Assembly (NCBI RefSeq): GCF_002086815.1 | Contig: NZ_MVID01000017.1 | Span: forward strand, 1 to 64,000 | Direction of reading: 5' to 3' | DNA from: Mycolicibacterium parafortuitum | GTDB lineage: Bacteria; Actinomycetota; Actinomycetes; Mycobacteriales; Mycobacteriaceae | DNA: 64,000 bases | In this document: positions 8,419 to 16,039 of the stretch, piece after piece | Layout: the number at the start of each line of letters is the position of its first letter | Position numbering within the stretch: position 1 is the stretch's first letter | Notes under the pieces: generated by a model | What the model saw: only the letters and a program-made list of their open reading frames with translations | The model's database searches: none | What the model was told of the DNA's origin: nothing | Program-made: the position numbers and the translations under genes

Positions 8419-10053
8419 ATGAGTCAGTTCACCGAAACCATGTACGCCAACGCCCACCGCAGTACGAAGGGCATCAACACCGGCGAACCCCACGCACCGG
8501 TCCGCCATTCCTGGGAGGAGGTCCACCAGCGCGCCCGCCGGATCGCCGGCGGGCTGGCCGCCGCCGGTGTCGGCCCCGGTGACGCGGTCGCGATGCTGGC
8601 CGGCGCCCCGGTCGAGATCGCCCCGGCCGCACAGGGTGTGTGGATGCGAGGTGCCAGCGTGACCATGCTGCATCAGCCCACACCACGGACCAACCTGGTG
8701 CGTTGGGCCGAAGAGACCACCGCCGTCATCGAGATGATCTCGGCCACCGCCGTGGTCATCTCCGATCCGTTCATGGCCGCCGCGCCGGTGCTGGCCGAGC
8801 TGGGCATCGGCGTGCTGAGCATCGCCGACCTGCTGACCGCCGAGCCGATCGATCCCGTCGCCACCGGCGACGACGATGTGGCGCTGATGCAGTTGACCAG
8901 TGGCTCCACCCGATCGCCCAAAGCGGTTCAGATCTCCCACGCCAACATCGTCGCCAATGCCGTCGCGATGACCGAGGGATGCGACTTCGACATCGACACC
9001 GATGTGATCGTCAGCTGGCTGCCGTGTTTCCACGATATGGGCATGACCGGCTATCTGACGGTGCCGATGTACTTCGGCGCCGAGCTGGTCAAGATCACCC
9101 CGATGGACTTCTTGAGCGATATTCTCTTGTGGCCCAGGCTGATCGACAAGTACCGCGGCACGATGACCGCCGCGCCCAACTTCGCCTACAACCTGCTCGC
9201 CCGACGGTTGCGCCGACAGGCCACCCCGGGAGAGTTCGACCTGTCCTCGCTGCGGTGGGCGCTCTCAGGCGCCGAGCAGGTCGACCCGGACGACGTCGCG
9301 GATCTGTGCGCGGCCGGTGCCCCGTTCGGCCTCAAACCCGAGGCGGTGATCCCCGCCTACGGGATGGCCGAGACGACCGTGGCGGTGTCGTTCTCCGAAT
9401 GCGGCGGCGGCATGGTCGTCGACGAGGTGGACGCCGACCTGCTCGCCGTCCTGCACCGTGCGGTCCCCGCGACGAAAGGACACACCCGCCGCCTGGTCAC
9501 CCTGGGCCGGCCCCTGGCGGGACTGGAGTTGCGCGTGGTCGACGAATACGGCTCTGTGCTGACCCCCCGGGGCGTGGGCGTCATCGAGGTACGCGGGGCA
9601 TCGGTCACCACCGGATACGTCACCGCCGCCGGATTCATTGCCGCACAGGATGAGCGGGGCTGGTACGACACAGGCGACATCGGTTACCTGACCGAGGCCG
9701 GCGACGTCGTGGTGTGCGGACGGCTCAAGGACGTCATCATCATGGCCGGCCGCAACATCTACCCCGCCGACATCGAGCGCGCCGCGGCCCGTGTCGAAGG
9801 GGTGCGCCCCGGCTGCGCCGTCGCGGTGCGCCTCGACGCCGGACGATCCCGGGAGACTTTCGCAGTCGCCGTGGAATGCAAGGATTTCCAAGACCAGGCG
9901 CAGGTGCGACGGGTCGAACACCAGGTCGCGCATGAGGTGTTCGCCGAAGTGGACATGCGCCCGCGCAGCGTGGTGGTGCTCAAGCCCGGCACGATCCCGA
10001 AGACCCCGTCGGGGAAGCTGCGCCGTGCGCATGCGCACTCGCTGGTCTGCTGA
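8419..10053 (+). CDS. Fatty acyl-AMP ligase (FadD/FAAL family)
   Basis: Adenylate-forming enzyme of 544 aa that activates fatty acids as acyl-AMP, usually for loading onto an acyl carrier protein or polyketide synthase. The AMP-binding P-loop reads LTSGSTRSPKAVQ near 155; TR in place of TG is normal in mycobacterial FAALs. Further motifs are SWLPCFHDMGM, YGMAETTVAVSF, GWYDTGDIGYL and the C-terminal PKTPSGKLRR lysine motif. The frame is open to 8227, but the ATG at 8419 is chosen because AAGGG precedes it and the family N-terminus (MSQFTETMY) begins there. No polyketide synthase or carrier protein is adjacent, so its partner lies elsewhere. Confidence 0.9.
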   Translation: MSQFTETMYANAHRSTKGINTGEPHAPVRHSWEEVHQRARRIAGGLAAAGVGPGDAVAMLAGAPVEIAPAAQGVWMRGASVTMLHQPTPRTNLVRWAEETTAVIEMISATAVVISDPFMAAAPVLAELGIGVLSIADLLTAEPIDPVATGDDDVALMQLTSGSTRSPKAVQISHANIVANAVAMTEGCDFDIDTDVIVSWLPCFHDMGMTGYLTVPMYFGAELVKITPMDFLSDILLWPRLIDKYRGTMTAAPNFAYNLLARRLRRQATPGEFDLSSLRWALSGAEQVDPDDVADLCAAGAPFGLKPEAVIPAYGMAETTVAVSFSECGGGMVVDEVDADLLAVLHRAVPATKGHTRRLVTLGRPLAGLELRVVDEYGSVLTPRGVGVIEVRGASVTTGYVTAAGFIAAQDERGWYDTGDIGYLTEAGDVVVCGRLKDVIIMAGRNIYPADIERAAARVEGVRPGCAVAVRLDAGRSRETFAVAVECKDFQDQAQVRRVEHQVAHEVFAEVDMRPRSVVVLKPGTIPKTPSGKLRRAHAHSLVC

Positions 10054-10139
10054 GCGAGTACCGCCATATGACACGATGGTGGATTTCGACGCGGATGACC
10101 GGGGTAGCGGGACTGGTCGCCGGCGCCTGAGCTTGCCGA

Positions 10140-10285
10140 CCGGATCAGCCGCCAGAAACCTGTCGCGGCCGCGTCCAGGCTGACCTCGGCCTGCGACAGC
10201 GCGTCGAGCTCTGCCCAGGCGCCGCTGTCGGGGTCGTCGATGGCGGCGTGCAGGTCGGTGTCGAGACGGGCACAGGGCTCGCGTA
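10140..10285 (-). pseudogene. Coding-like remnant without a start codon
   Basis: One minus-strand frame encodes a protein-like stretch (ARLDTDLHAAIDDPDSGAWAEL and on to a WRLIR end) with strong GC bias at third codon positions. It has no start codon upstream in frame and no stop at a sensible place. It begins where the 65-aa gene at 10294-10491 ends, in a shifted frame. It may be the frameshifted tail of that gene or the remains of another. No family is recognised. Confidence 0.25.
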
Positions 10286-10293
10286 GCGCCCGA

Positions 10294-10491
10294 TCAGCGC
10301 CGAAATCGCCTTTTCTGCCAGCGCTTTTCGTCGCCGTCGACCTCCGCCCATTCGCCGGCCGCGTAGCTGTGCGCGGCCCTGGCGCCTACCCGGACGACGT
10401 CGAGAGCACCGTCGTCGTGCTTGACGTATGCGTCGCCGAAGCGCAGGTATTCGTCGACTCTGCCGTCAGGCAGTTTCACTATGACGGTCAC
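10294..10491 (-). CDS. Small hypothetical protein, 65 aa
   Basis: Small protein beginning VTVIVKLPDGRVDEYLRFGD, likely a compact beta-rich fold, with a very basic C-terminus (KRWQKRRFRR). The GTG start is supported by a GGAGG ribosome binding site nine bases upstream, although the frame stays open to 10608. No function is recognised. It follows the 53-aa gene at 10535 on the same strand. The frame immediately downstream looks coding in another register, so this copy may be a truncated form of a longer protein. Confidence 0.6.
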   Translation of the reverse strand: MTVIVKLPDGRVDEYLRFGDAYVKHDDGALDVVRVGARAAHSYAAGEWAEVDGDEKRWQKRRFRR

Positions 10492-10534
10492 CGCCGTACA
10501 CCTCCACGCCGAGTGGTTCTGCGAACCGGGCGGC

Positions 10535-10696
10535 TCAGCGCACCTTCTCGGGTATCGAGTCAAGTACGTGCAACACGCGTACCGCCAACTCCCCCGCGGC
10601 TTTGTCACCGAGTTTCGAGTTGTCCTTGATGGCGTTCTGCACCAGCGCGACGCGCTTCTCGTAGGGAGATCGGAATGTTTGTGGCGAAGCCATCAT
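10535..10696 (-). CDS. Small DUF6307-like protein, 53 aa
   Basis: Small mycobacterial protein that reads SPYEKRVALVQNAIKDNSKLGDKAA in its middle, followed by a helix ending at SIPEKVR. This matches my memory of the DUF6307 family of about 50-residue actinobacterial proteins of unknown function. The start is the double ATG at 10696/10693, preceded by AAGGA at good spacing; the longer frame to 10753 has no such site. It lies directly downstream of the second DesA3-like desaturase on the same strand. Confidence 0.75.
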   Translation of the reverse strand: MMASPQTFRSPYEKRVALVQNAIKDNSKLGDKAAGELAVRVLHVLDSIPEKVR

Positions 10697-10749
10697 GAAA
10701 TCCTTTTGAAGTCGGGCCTGTTCACTCGAAATCGAGTTGCCCGATACCT

Positions 10750-11931
10750 TCAACGTACGCTGTTTCGCCCCGAAGCGGGTGAATACGGCGCTGCCCAGGG
10801 GGCATCGTGAAATTTCTTCTCCGAAGCGGTCTCCGGGGCGTCGTCACTGGTTGCGGTCAGAAACCGGTCAGGAAGGGCGAGCTTGTGAATGGTGCGCAGC
10901 GTCTGAAAGTACTGGCGCGCAAGCGATCCAGTGGTGTACGGCAGCCCGTACCGGGCGCAGATCTCCTGCACCCGGACCGCGATCTGGGCGTAGCGATTGC
11001 TCGGCAGATCAGGAAACAGGTGATGCTCGATCTGATAGCACAGGTTGCCGCTGGCGAACGCCAGGAACCGGCCCGCGGTGAAGTTCGCCGCACTCAGGAT
11101 CTGGTGCAGGTACCAATCACCGCGACCGTCCCGTTCGATGACATCCGGGGTGAACTTCTCTGCCCCGTCCGGGAAATGCCCGCAGAAGATCACGACGTAC
11201 GCCCACAGATTCCTGCCGAGGTTGGCGCTTGCATTGGCCAGTAACGTTCTGCGCCATCGCTTTCCGCTCAGCGCCGGCATCAGCACATAGTCCTTGGTCA
11301 CCTGCCGGACGATCTTTCTGCCCAGCTCCGCTCTCTGCTCGGCCAGCCTGACGGTGTCCGGCAGGAGCCGGTCGCGTTCGGAGTGGATGCCGTGCAACGC
11401 GATTCCCCACTCGAAAATCACTGCCAGCAGAATGTTTCGAAGCGGCTGAAGCAGGTGGACGGGCTGCCAGGGCTCATCGCGGGTCATCCGCATGATGCCG
11501 AACCCGAGGTCGTCGTCGACCCCCACGACGTTCGTCAGGACGTGATGTCGGTAGTTGTGCGAGTACCTCCACTGCGAGGAGACCGCCACCATGTCCCACT
11601 CCCACGTCGCGGAGTGGATCTCGGGATCGTTCATCCAGTCCCACTGACCGTGGGACACATTGTGCCCGATCTCCATGTTCTCCACGCTCTTGGCGAACGC
11701 CAGAGCCGCCGTCCCCGCCACCACCGCGGCGCGGGACCGACTACAGGCGATCACCCCACGGGCGACCACCTCGAGTACCCGCTGGAACGCGATGGTGCGC
11801 CGGATGTAGGCCGCATCGCGTTCACCGAGCGACCCCTCGATATCCCGGCGAACTTGGTCGAGTTCCCGTCCGAGTGCGTCGATGTCCTCTCTGCTCAGAT
11901 GCGTGTAGGCCGCGAGATCGGCGATGGCCAA
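10750..11931 (-). CDS. Second DesA3-like fatty acid desaturase, TTG start
   Basis: Membrane di-iron desaturase of 393 aa, paralogous to the gene at 3123-4181. All three histidine boxes are kept (HNVSH, HNYRHH, QIEHH). It carries an extra loop (HSERDRLLPDTV region) and a C-terminal extension of about 30 residues. No ATG sits at the conserved N-terminus; the alignment puts the start at a TTG at 11931, giving MAIADLAAYTHLS to match MAITDIARYTHLS of the paralogue, with GGCGGGAA upstream. The longer frame to 12030 starts with unconserved sequence and is rejected. The gene is divergent from the dehydrogenase at 12143. Confidence 0.88.
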   Translation of the reverse strand: MAIADLAAYTHLSREDIDALGRELDQVRRDIEGSLGERDAAYIRRTIAFQRVLEVVARGVIACSRSRAAVVAGTAALAFAKSVENMEIGHNVSHGQWDWMNDPEIHSATWEWDMVAVSSQWRYSHNYRHHVLTNVVGVDDDLGFGIMRMTRDEPWQPVHLLQPLRNILLAVIFEWGIALHGIHSERDRLLPDTVRLAEQRAELGRKIVRQVTKDYVLMPALSGKRWRRTLLANASANLGRNLWAYVVIFCGHFPDGAEKFTPDVIERDGRGDWYLHQILSAANFTAGRFLAFASGNLCYQIEHHLFPDLPSNRYAQIAVRVQEICARYGLPYTTGSLARQYFQTLRTIHKLALPDRFLTATSDDAPETASEKKFHDAPWAAPYSPASGRNSVR

Positions 11932-12142
11932 ACGATTCCCGCCAATCGGTGTCAATGAGGGCTGTGCGTCAGACCCAACAGATGCGGACCACCGGCAAGG
12001 CCTCGACGGGCCGAGCCAGCGTATCGGCACCCCACAGCCTAGTGAGGCTCAACCCGTGCGTCAACGGATCCGGAAAAACGGCGCCGGGAGGTAGGCTGGT
12101 CGGGTCGGGACCATCCACAGGTCCCGAGGTTAGGTGCCGACG

Positions 12143-13339
12143 ATGTCCGATGACGATGAATCGTCCACCACTGAACATGCTGAAGATCAACGTCTTTCGA
12201 TCGGCCTGCTGGCTGAGTCCCGCAAACCCGGCGAACGCCGGTTGCCGATCCACCCGGCGCACCTGAGCCGGATCGATCGTGCCGTGGCTCCGCAGGTCTT
12301 CCTCGAGCACGGCTATGGCTCGCGCTTCGGAGCGACCGATGAGGCCCTGTCGGCCCACGTGGGTGGCATCCGCACCCGGCAGGAACTGATCGCCGACTGC
12401 GATGTCATCCTGCTCCCGAAGGTCCAGGCCGAAGATCTCGCGGAATGTCGGACAGGGCAGATCATCTGGGGGTGGCCGCACTGTGTGCAGGACACCGACC
12501 TGACGCAGGTGGCCATCGACCGCAAACTGACTTTGATCGCGTTCGAGGCGATGAACCACTGGCGTCCCGACGGCGGGTTCAGCCTGCACGTGTTCCACAA
12601 GAACAACGAGCTCGCCGGGTACTGCTCGGTCCTTCACGCCACCCAGCTGACCGGCGTCACGGGCAGCTACGGACGCCGACTGAGCGCCGCGGTCCTCGGC
12701 TTCGGCTCGACTGCGCGCGGCGCGGTGACCGCACTCAACGCCCTCGGTGTCGACGACGTGCACGTGCTCACCAACCGCGACGCCGCGGCCGTCGGATCAC
12801 CGATCCACTCCACTCAGATCTCACAGATGGGGCGCGACCCGGATACGCCCGACCGAACCTGGGCGGACACTCCCGACGGGCGCATCCCGGTCGCCGTGTT
12901 CCTCTCCGGCAAGGACATCGTCGTCAACTGTGTCCTCCAGGACCCGAACGCGCCGCTGACCTTCGTGACCGAAGACGATCTCCCCGCGTTCGCCCCGCGC
13001 AGCCTGATCGTCGACGTCTCGTGCGACGTCGGGATGGGCTTCTCCTGGGCCACCCCCACGTCGTTCGCCCAACCGATCGTCGAGTTGCCGCACGGCCCGC
13101 TGTACTACGCGGTCGACCACAGCCCGTCGTATCTGTGGGATTCAGCGACCTGGGAGATCAGCGAGGCGTTGCTCCCCCACCTGGTACCACTGCTCGAGGG
13201 CCCAGCCACCTGGGACGTCACCCCGACGCTGCGCCGCGCGATCGAGATCCGTGACGGCGTCGTGCTCAACGAGGACATTCTGTCGTTCCAGCACCGCCGT
13301 CACACGCCACCCCACGAGGTCTCTGACGCCGGCCGGTGA
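12143..13339 (+). CDS. Alanine dehydrogenase/PNT-family protein, N5-(carboxyethyl)ornithine synthase-like
   Basis: Oxidoreductase of about 398 aa. The N-terminal half (LSIGLLAESRKPGERRLPIHP, lysine-rich binding region) and the central Rossmann motif (VLGFGSTARGA near 190) fit the alanine dehydrogenase/transhydrogenase superfamily. The closest match I recall is N5-(carboxyethyl)ornithine synthase, which condenses ornithine with pyruvate using NADPH. The substrate is inferred, not shown. Start: the ATG at 12143 has AGG eight bases upstream; a GTG at 12134 is a close alternative behind GAGG. No amino-acid pathway gene is adjacent. Confidence 0.75.
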   Translation: MSDDDESSTTEHAEDQRLSIGLLAESRKPGERRLPIHPAHLSRIDRAVAPQVFLEHGYGSRFGATDEALSAHVGGIRTRQELIADCDVILLPKVQAEDLAECRTGQIIWGWPHCVQDTDLTQVAIDRKLTLIAFEAMNHWRPDGGFSLHVFHKNNELAGYCSVLHATQLTGVTGSYGRRLSAAVLGFGSTARGAVTALNALGVDDVHVLTNRDAAAVGSPIHSTQISQMGRDPDTPDRTWADTPDGRIPVAVFLSGKDIVVNCVLQDPNAPLTFVTEDDLPAFAPRSLIVDVSCDVGMGFSWATPTSFAQPIVELPHGPLYYAVDHSPSYLWDSATWEISEALLPHLVPLLEGPATWDVTPTLRRAIEIRDGVVLNEDILSFQHRRHTPPHEVSDAGR

Positions 13340-13370
13340 ACCTCATCGGCGAGAACGACGCCCGCGACGG

Positions 13371-14540
13371 TCATCGCCCCATGCGCCGTTCCGCCAGCAG
13401 TCCAGCGGCCAACTGAATGTACCCGTCGGCGACAACCGGCCATGCCATCGCCACAGCCAGTTCGCGCGCCGCCGAAGCCATCGTCCCCGCGAGCCGCGGC
13501 TGCGTCAGAACCCGGCGAAGCGCAGCGGTCAGCGCTTCCGGGTCACCGTGCGGGACCAGGATGCCTGCACCGTCACGCAAGAGCTCGACCGCATGCGGGA
13601 ATGCGGTCGCAACCACAGGTCTGCCGCTGGCGACCGCATCCACGAGAACACCCGACGTCACCTGATCGGTCGAATCGTAGGGCAACACGATCACCGCGGC
13701 ACCTTGAATCAGTGCTGACAGCGACGTTCTGTCCAGGTAGCGGCCGTCGAAAGTCACCGAGTCGGTGAGACCGCCGGCGCGGACCTGTTCGACGAGGCTG
13801 TCTCGATACGATTCACCCTCGCGCACCAGGACTTTCGGATGCGTCTGCCCAGCGATCACGTACCGGGGACGGCCAGGGACGTTGAGCAGTGACGGCATCA
13901 CACCGATGACATGTTCGATGCCCTTCCCCGGGCCCAGTAACCCGAACGACAGGATGACCGGCCGGCTGGCTCGCTTGAGCCGTGGCTGAGAAGGCAGCAC
14001 CGCGCCGTGCGGGATCACGACCACCTTGCGGCGGTCCGCGCCGTAATCACGGCACAGCCGTTCGCGGGCCACCTCCGTCATCACAACGACCCGGTCGGTC
14101 AGGGCCACCACCTGTTCTAGAACCCACTTTTGTTGTGGCTCAGGGTTTTCCAATACGGTATGCGCGATCGCCACCGCAGGGACCCGCAAGCCGCGGAGAA
14201 TGGTCAGCAGCTCGTCGCCGTCGGCACCACCGTAGAGTCCGTACTGGTGCTGGATCACCGCGATGTCACAACTGTTGAGCGACTCCGCGCAGCCGGCCGC
14301 CGACAGCGACGATCCGTTGACCAACTCCCCGATCACCCGCGGCTCCGACGACTCTGTGCCATCGGCGATTCGCACGATCGCGACCTCGGCGCCACGTGCA
14401 CTCAGCGCCGTTGTCAGTGCGGAGGCGAAGGTCGCGAGCCCGCACGGGGTAGGAGGAAAGCTACTCAGCAATCCGAAACGGATTGTGCCGGAGGCCCACC
14501 GGCGCGGCGTCGGCCCGAGCATGGATTCGAAAGTGGGCAT
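13371..14540 (-). CDS. GT4 family glycosyltransferase, second copy
   Basis: GT-B glycosyltransferase of about 389 aa, paralogous to the gene at 6844-7977. Shared features are a CGLATFASAL segment near the N-terminus, AEVAIVRIADGTESS, VIQHQYGLYGG, the GLLGPGKGIEHVIGV motif and YDSTDQVTSGVLVDAVASG. It stands alone here, without the barrel and GH130 partners. It is convergent with the dehydrogenase that ends 31 bp away. The start is uncertain: the ATG at 14540 (MPTFES), the ATG at 14522 (MLGPTP) or an ATG at 14630 are all in frame, and none has a strong ribosome binding site. Confidence 0.83.
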   Translation of the reverse strand: MPTFESMLGPTPRRWASGTIRFGLLSSFPPTPCGLATFASALTTALSARGAEVAIVRIADGTESSEPRVIGELVNGSSLSAAGCAESLNSCDIAVIQHQYGLYGGADGDELLTILRGLRVPAVAIAHTVLENPEPQQKWVLEQVVALTDRVVVMTEVARERLCRDYGADRRKVVVIPHGAVLPSQPRLKRASRPVILSFGLLGPGKGIEHVIGVMPSLLNVPGRPRYVIAGQTHPKVLVREGESYRDSLVEQVRAGGLTDSVTFDGRYLDRTSLSALIQGAAVIVLPYDSTDQVTSGVLVDAVASGRPVVATAFPHAVELLRDGAGILVPHGDPEALTAALRRVLTQPRLAGTMASAARELAVAMAWPVVADGYIQLAAGLLAERRMGR

Positions 14541-14730
14541 CGGGTTCACAGACAATCCAGACGGCCGATTGGTACCGGCGCGTCGGCGTGAGCGGTTGCT
14601 CGTCGAGATCAGCCATCTCGGCTGAAACATCCCGGATCGGCTGGGTTCCCAATAACTTCGAGGTTACACCGACCAAGGCGTAGGCTGAACCTTGTTGGGA
14701 CCATTCAGGACCCATGATGAAGGGTCGACC

Positions 14731-14868
14731 ATGTCTGACAAGTCCCCGCGGCAAGCCATGTCAAAGAAATCCGGGAAATCCCTGAAGGAAAAGCGGGCCG
14801 AAAAGCACGCCAAATCCGAAGCCAGGTCTTCGGCGGCAGATTCGCTCTTCGAGAACAAGAAGCGCTGA
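14731..14868 (+). CDS. Small basic Lys/Ser-rich protein, 45 aa
   Basis: Short gene found by reading the strand directly. It starts MSDKSPRQAMSKKSGKSLK and continues with alternating Lys/Glu/Ala to a NKKR end. It has about 14 basic residues and is predicted helical or disordered, possibly nucleic-acid binding. AAGGG sits seven bases before the ATG, and the codons have the high third-position GC expected here. I recall similar MSKKSGKSLKEKRA proteins in mycobacteria but no function. It converges on the cold-shock gene and stops 46 bp before that gene's terminator hairpin. Confidence 0.75.
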   Translation: MSDKSPRQAMSKKSGKSLKEKRAEKHAKSEARSSAADSLFENKKR

Positions 14869-14913
14869 GAGAGTCGGCTTTACCCGCCGAAGACCTCACG
14901 CTCCGAAACGAAT

Positions 14914-14952
14914 TCGTGGGCCGATGGAATAACTCCACCGGCCCACGAATCG
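14914..14952 (-). terminator. Hairpin terminator after cold-shock gene 1
   Basis: Inverted repeat with arms reading ATTCGTGGGCC and GGCCCACGAAT around an A/T-richer loop. It lies 15 bp past the stop of the cold-shock gene. On the minus strand it is followed by T-rich TTCGTTTC. A closely related but longer hairpin follows the second cold-shock gene. Confidence 0.75.
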
Positions 14953-14966
14953 TGTTGCGAAGACTG

Positions 14967-15170
14967 TTAGATCGCTGAAACTCCAACGGCCTGCGGGCCC
15001 TTGGCGCCCTGTTCGATCTCGAACTGCACGCGCTGATTCTCGTCGAGCGAGCGGAAACCGCTGCCGCTGATCGAGGAGTAATGGACGAACACGTCTTCCG
15101 ACGCGTTGTCGGGGGCGATGAAGCCGAAGCCCTTTTCGCCGTTGAACCACTTCACAGTTCCCTGTGCCAT
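14967..15170 (-). CDS. Cold-shock protein, CspA type, copy 1
   Basis: Single cold-shock domain of 67 aa, the standard length. Both nucleic-acid-binding motifs are present (KWFNGEKGFGFI as RNP1, DVFVHYSSI as RNP2). It should bind single-stranded RNA/DNA as an RNA chaperone. The upstream frame is open, but the ATG at 15170 gives the family N-terminus MAQGTVKWF and has GGAAAA upstream. A purine-rich leader of about 48 nt lies between the predicted promoter and the ATG. Copy 2 at 18659-18862 differs at about a dozen residues. Confidence 0.96.
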   Translation of the reverse strand: MAQGTVKWFNGEKGFGFIAPDNASEDVFVHYSSISGSGFRSLDENQRVQFEIEQGAKGPQAVGVSAI

Positions 15171-15224
15171 ACTTTTTCCAACTTCTTTCATTTCCAACAG
15201 ATGTCGAGACCGACACCTGCACTT

Positions 15225-15235
15225 ACGGTAACACG
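15225..15235 (-). promoter_or_regulatory. Predicted -10 region of cold-shock gene 1
   Basis: On the minus strand, CGTGTTACCGT contains TACCGT, which fits the mycobacterial TANNNT -10 pattern. The same CGTGTTA block precedes copy 2 at nearly the same distance from the ATG (18915-18925). The shared position and sequence support a promoter with a 5' leader of about 46-48 nt. Confidence 0.5.
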
Positions 15236-15268
15236 ACGATGCGCGTGCACCGAATTATCAATTCGCCC

Positions 15269-15754
15269 TTAAGCTTTGACGGCTTCCAGCGGACACCATT
15301 GGGCGCTCTCCGCCCGCGCGACATCCATGACGACCCGCGCCGTCTCGAACAGCCGGTCGTCGCCCTGGCCGCTGAATGTCGGCAGTCCCGCCGCGGCTCG
15401 CACGACTATCGAGCCCAGCGCCTGTGATGTCAGGCTCGGGATCACCAGCAACCGCACGCACGCGTCGCGGCCCGCGATCACCATCAGCCGGGGACGTCGA
15501 TGCGCCGCATCCGGAAGCTTCGAGCCGGTGGCGATCCACTGCAGATCGAAGTGACCGTCGGTCGCCGTCCAGTTCAGCCGGATGTCGACGATCTCGCCCA
15601 GCGGCTTGTGCAGCGCGCCGACCAGGTCGGGAAGCTCCGAGGCGATCGACCCCGAATGCGGCCACCACGCGCCATCGATGACACCGCCCAACGTCTCACA
15701 CAGGGTGAGCCGGATCGGCCGACTGGCCCGGCGTGAACCCGCGACCCCGTTCAC
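15269..15754 (-). CDS. DUF5994 family protein
   Basis: Protein of 161 aa. The segment RLTLCETLGGVIDGAWWPHS followed by SELPDLVGAL matches the DUF5994 signature (L-DGAWWPRS...ELP-L), an actinobacterial family of unknown function. No catalytic motif is evident. The GTG start at 15754 overlaps the stop codon of the 46-aa gene upstream (GTGA), so the two are translationally coupled. The cold-shock gene lies about 100 bp downstream on the same strand behind its own promoter. The second module at 18.7-19.2 kb lacks this gene. Confidence 0.8.
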   Translation of the reverse strand: MNGVAGSRRASRPIRLTLCETLGGVIDGAWWPHSGSIASELPDLVGALHKPLGEIVDIRLNWTATDGHFDLQWIATGSKLPDAAHRRPRLMVIAGRDACVRLLVIPSLTSQALGSIVVRAAAGLPTFSGQGDDRLFETARVVMDVARAESAQWCPLEAVKA

Positions 15755-15891
15755 TGCGCCCCCGCACCCCGTGGCGCGGTCCGCTTCGGCGCATCGGAGA
15801 ACACCGGCGCCTGCACCGGCTCATTCGAACGAGTATCGGTGTTCAGAACCTGCGGGATGGGCAGGTGGGAGAACAATTCAGAGGAGTCCAT
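15751..15891 (-). CDS. MDSSELFSH small protein, copy 1 (46 aa)
   Basis: Short protein beginning MDSSELFSHLPIPQ, with a central APVFSDAPKR motif and a polar tail. The gene at 19036-19176 encodes exactly the same length with the same start (MDSSELFSH) and a matching PVFSDLPQK motif. Conservation of both ends across two copies argues that it is real. It is coupled to DUF5994 by a GTGA overlap and lies upstream of a cold-shock gene, as does the other copy. No known family. The Shine-Dalgarno is weak (AAGA). Confidence 0.8.
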   Translation of the reverse strand: MDSSELFSHLPIPQVLNTDTRSNEPVQAPVFSDAPKRTAPRGAGAQ

Positions 15892-15908
15892 AAACAATCT
15901 TTTGGGTG

Positions 15909-15926
15909 GTACGGGTCACCCCGTAC
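15909..15926. repeat. 18-bp palindrome upstream of the 46-aa gene
   Basis: GTACGGG and CCCGTAC arms, 7 bp each, flank a 4-base centre. The element starts 18 bp before the ATG of the MDSSELFSH gene. It could be a repressor operator or a leader hairpin. No equivalent was seen before the second copy. Confidence 0.4.
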
Positions 15927-16039
15927 GACGGTCCGCGCGAAGTTCATCGCGTCGTGGGCTGAGAACATTCACGAAGGGAACCGGTAGAAAGGGCTGCGTA
16001 CGTGAAACGGCCTGACCCCCACAGTACACGCACAGGGGC

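Noticed and set aside
10145..10351. A 68-aa minus-strand protein
   Set aside because: It overlaps the 65-aa gene and is rich in Arg/Pro/Ser/Thr as shadow frames are. A different frame of the same bases is more coding-like.
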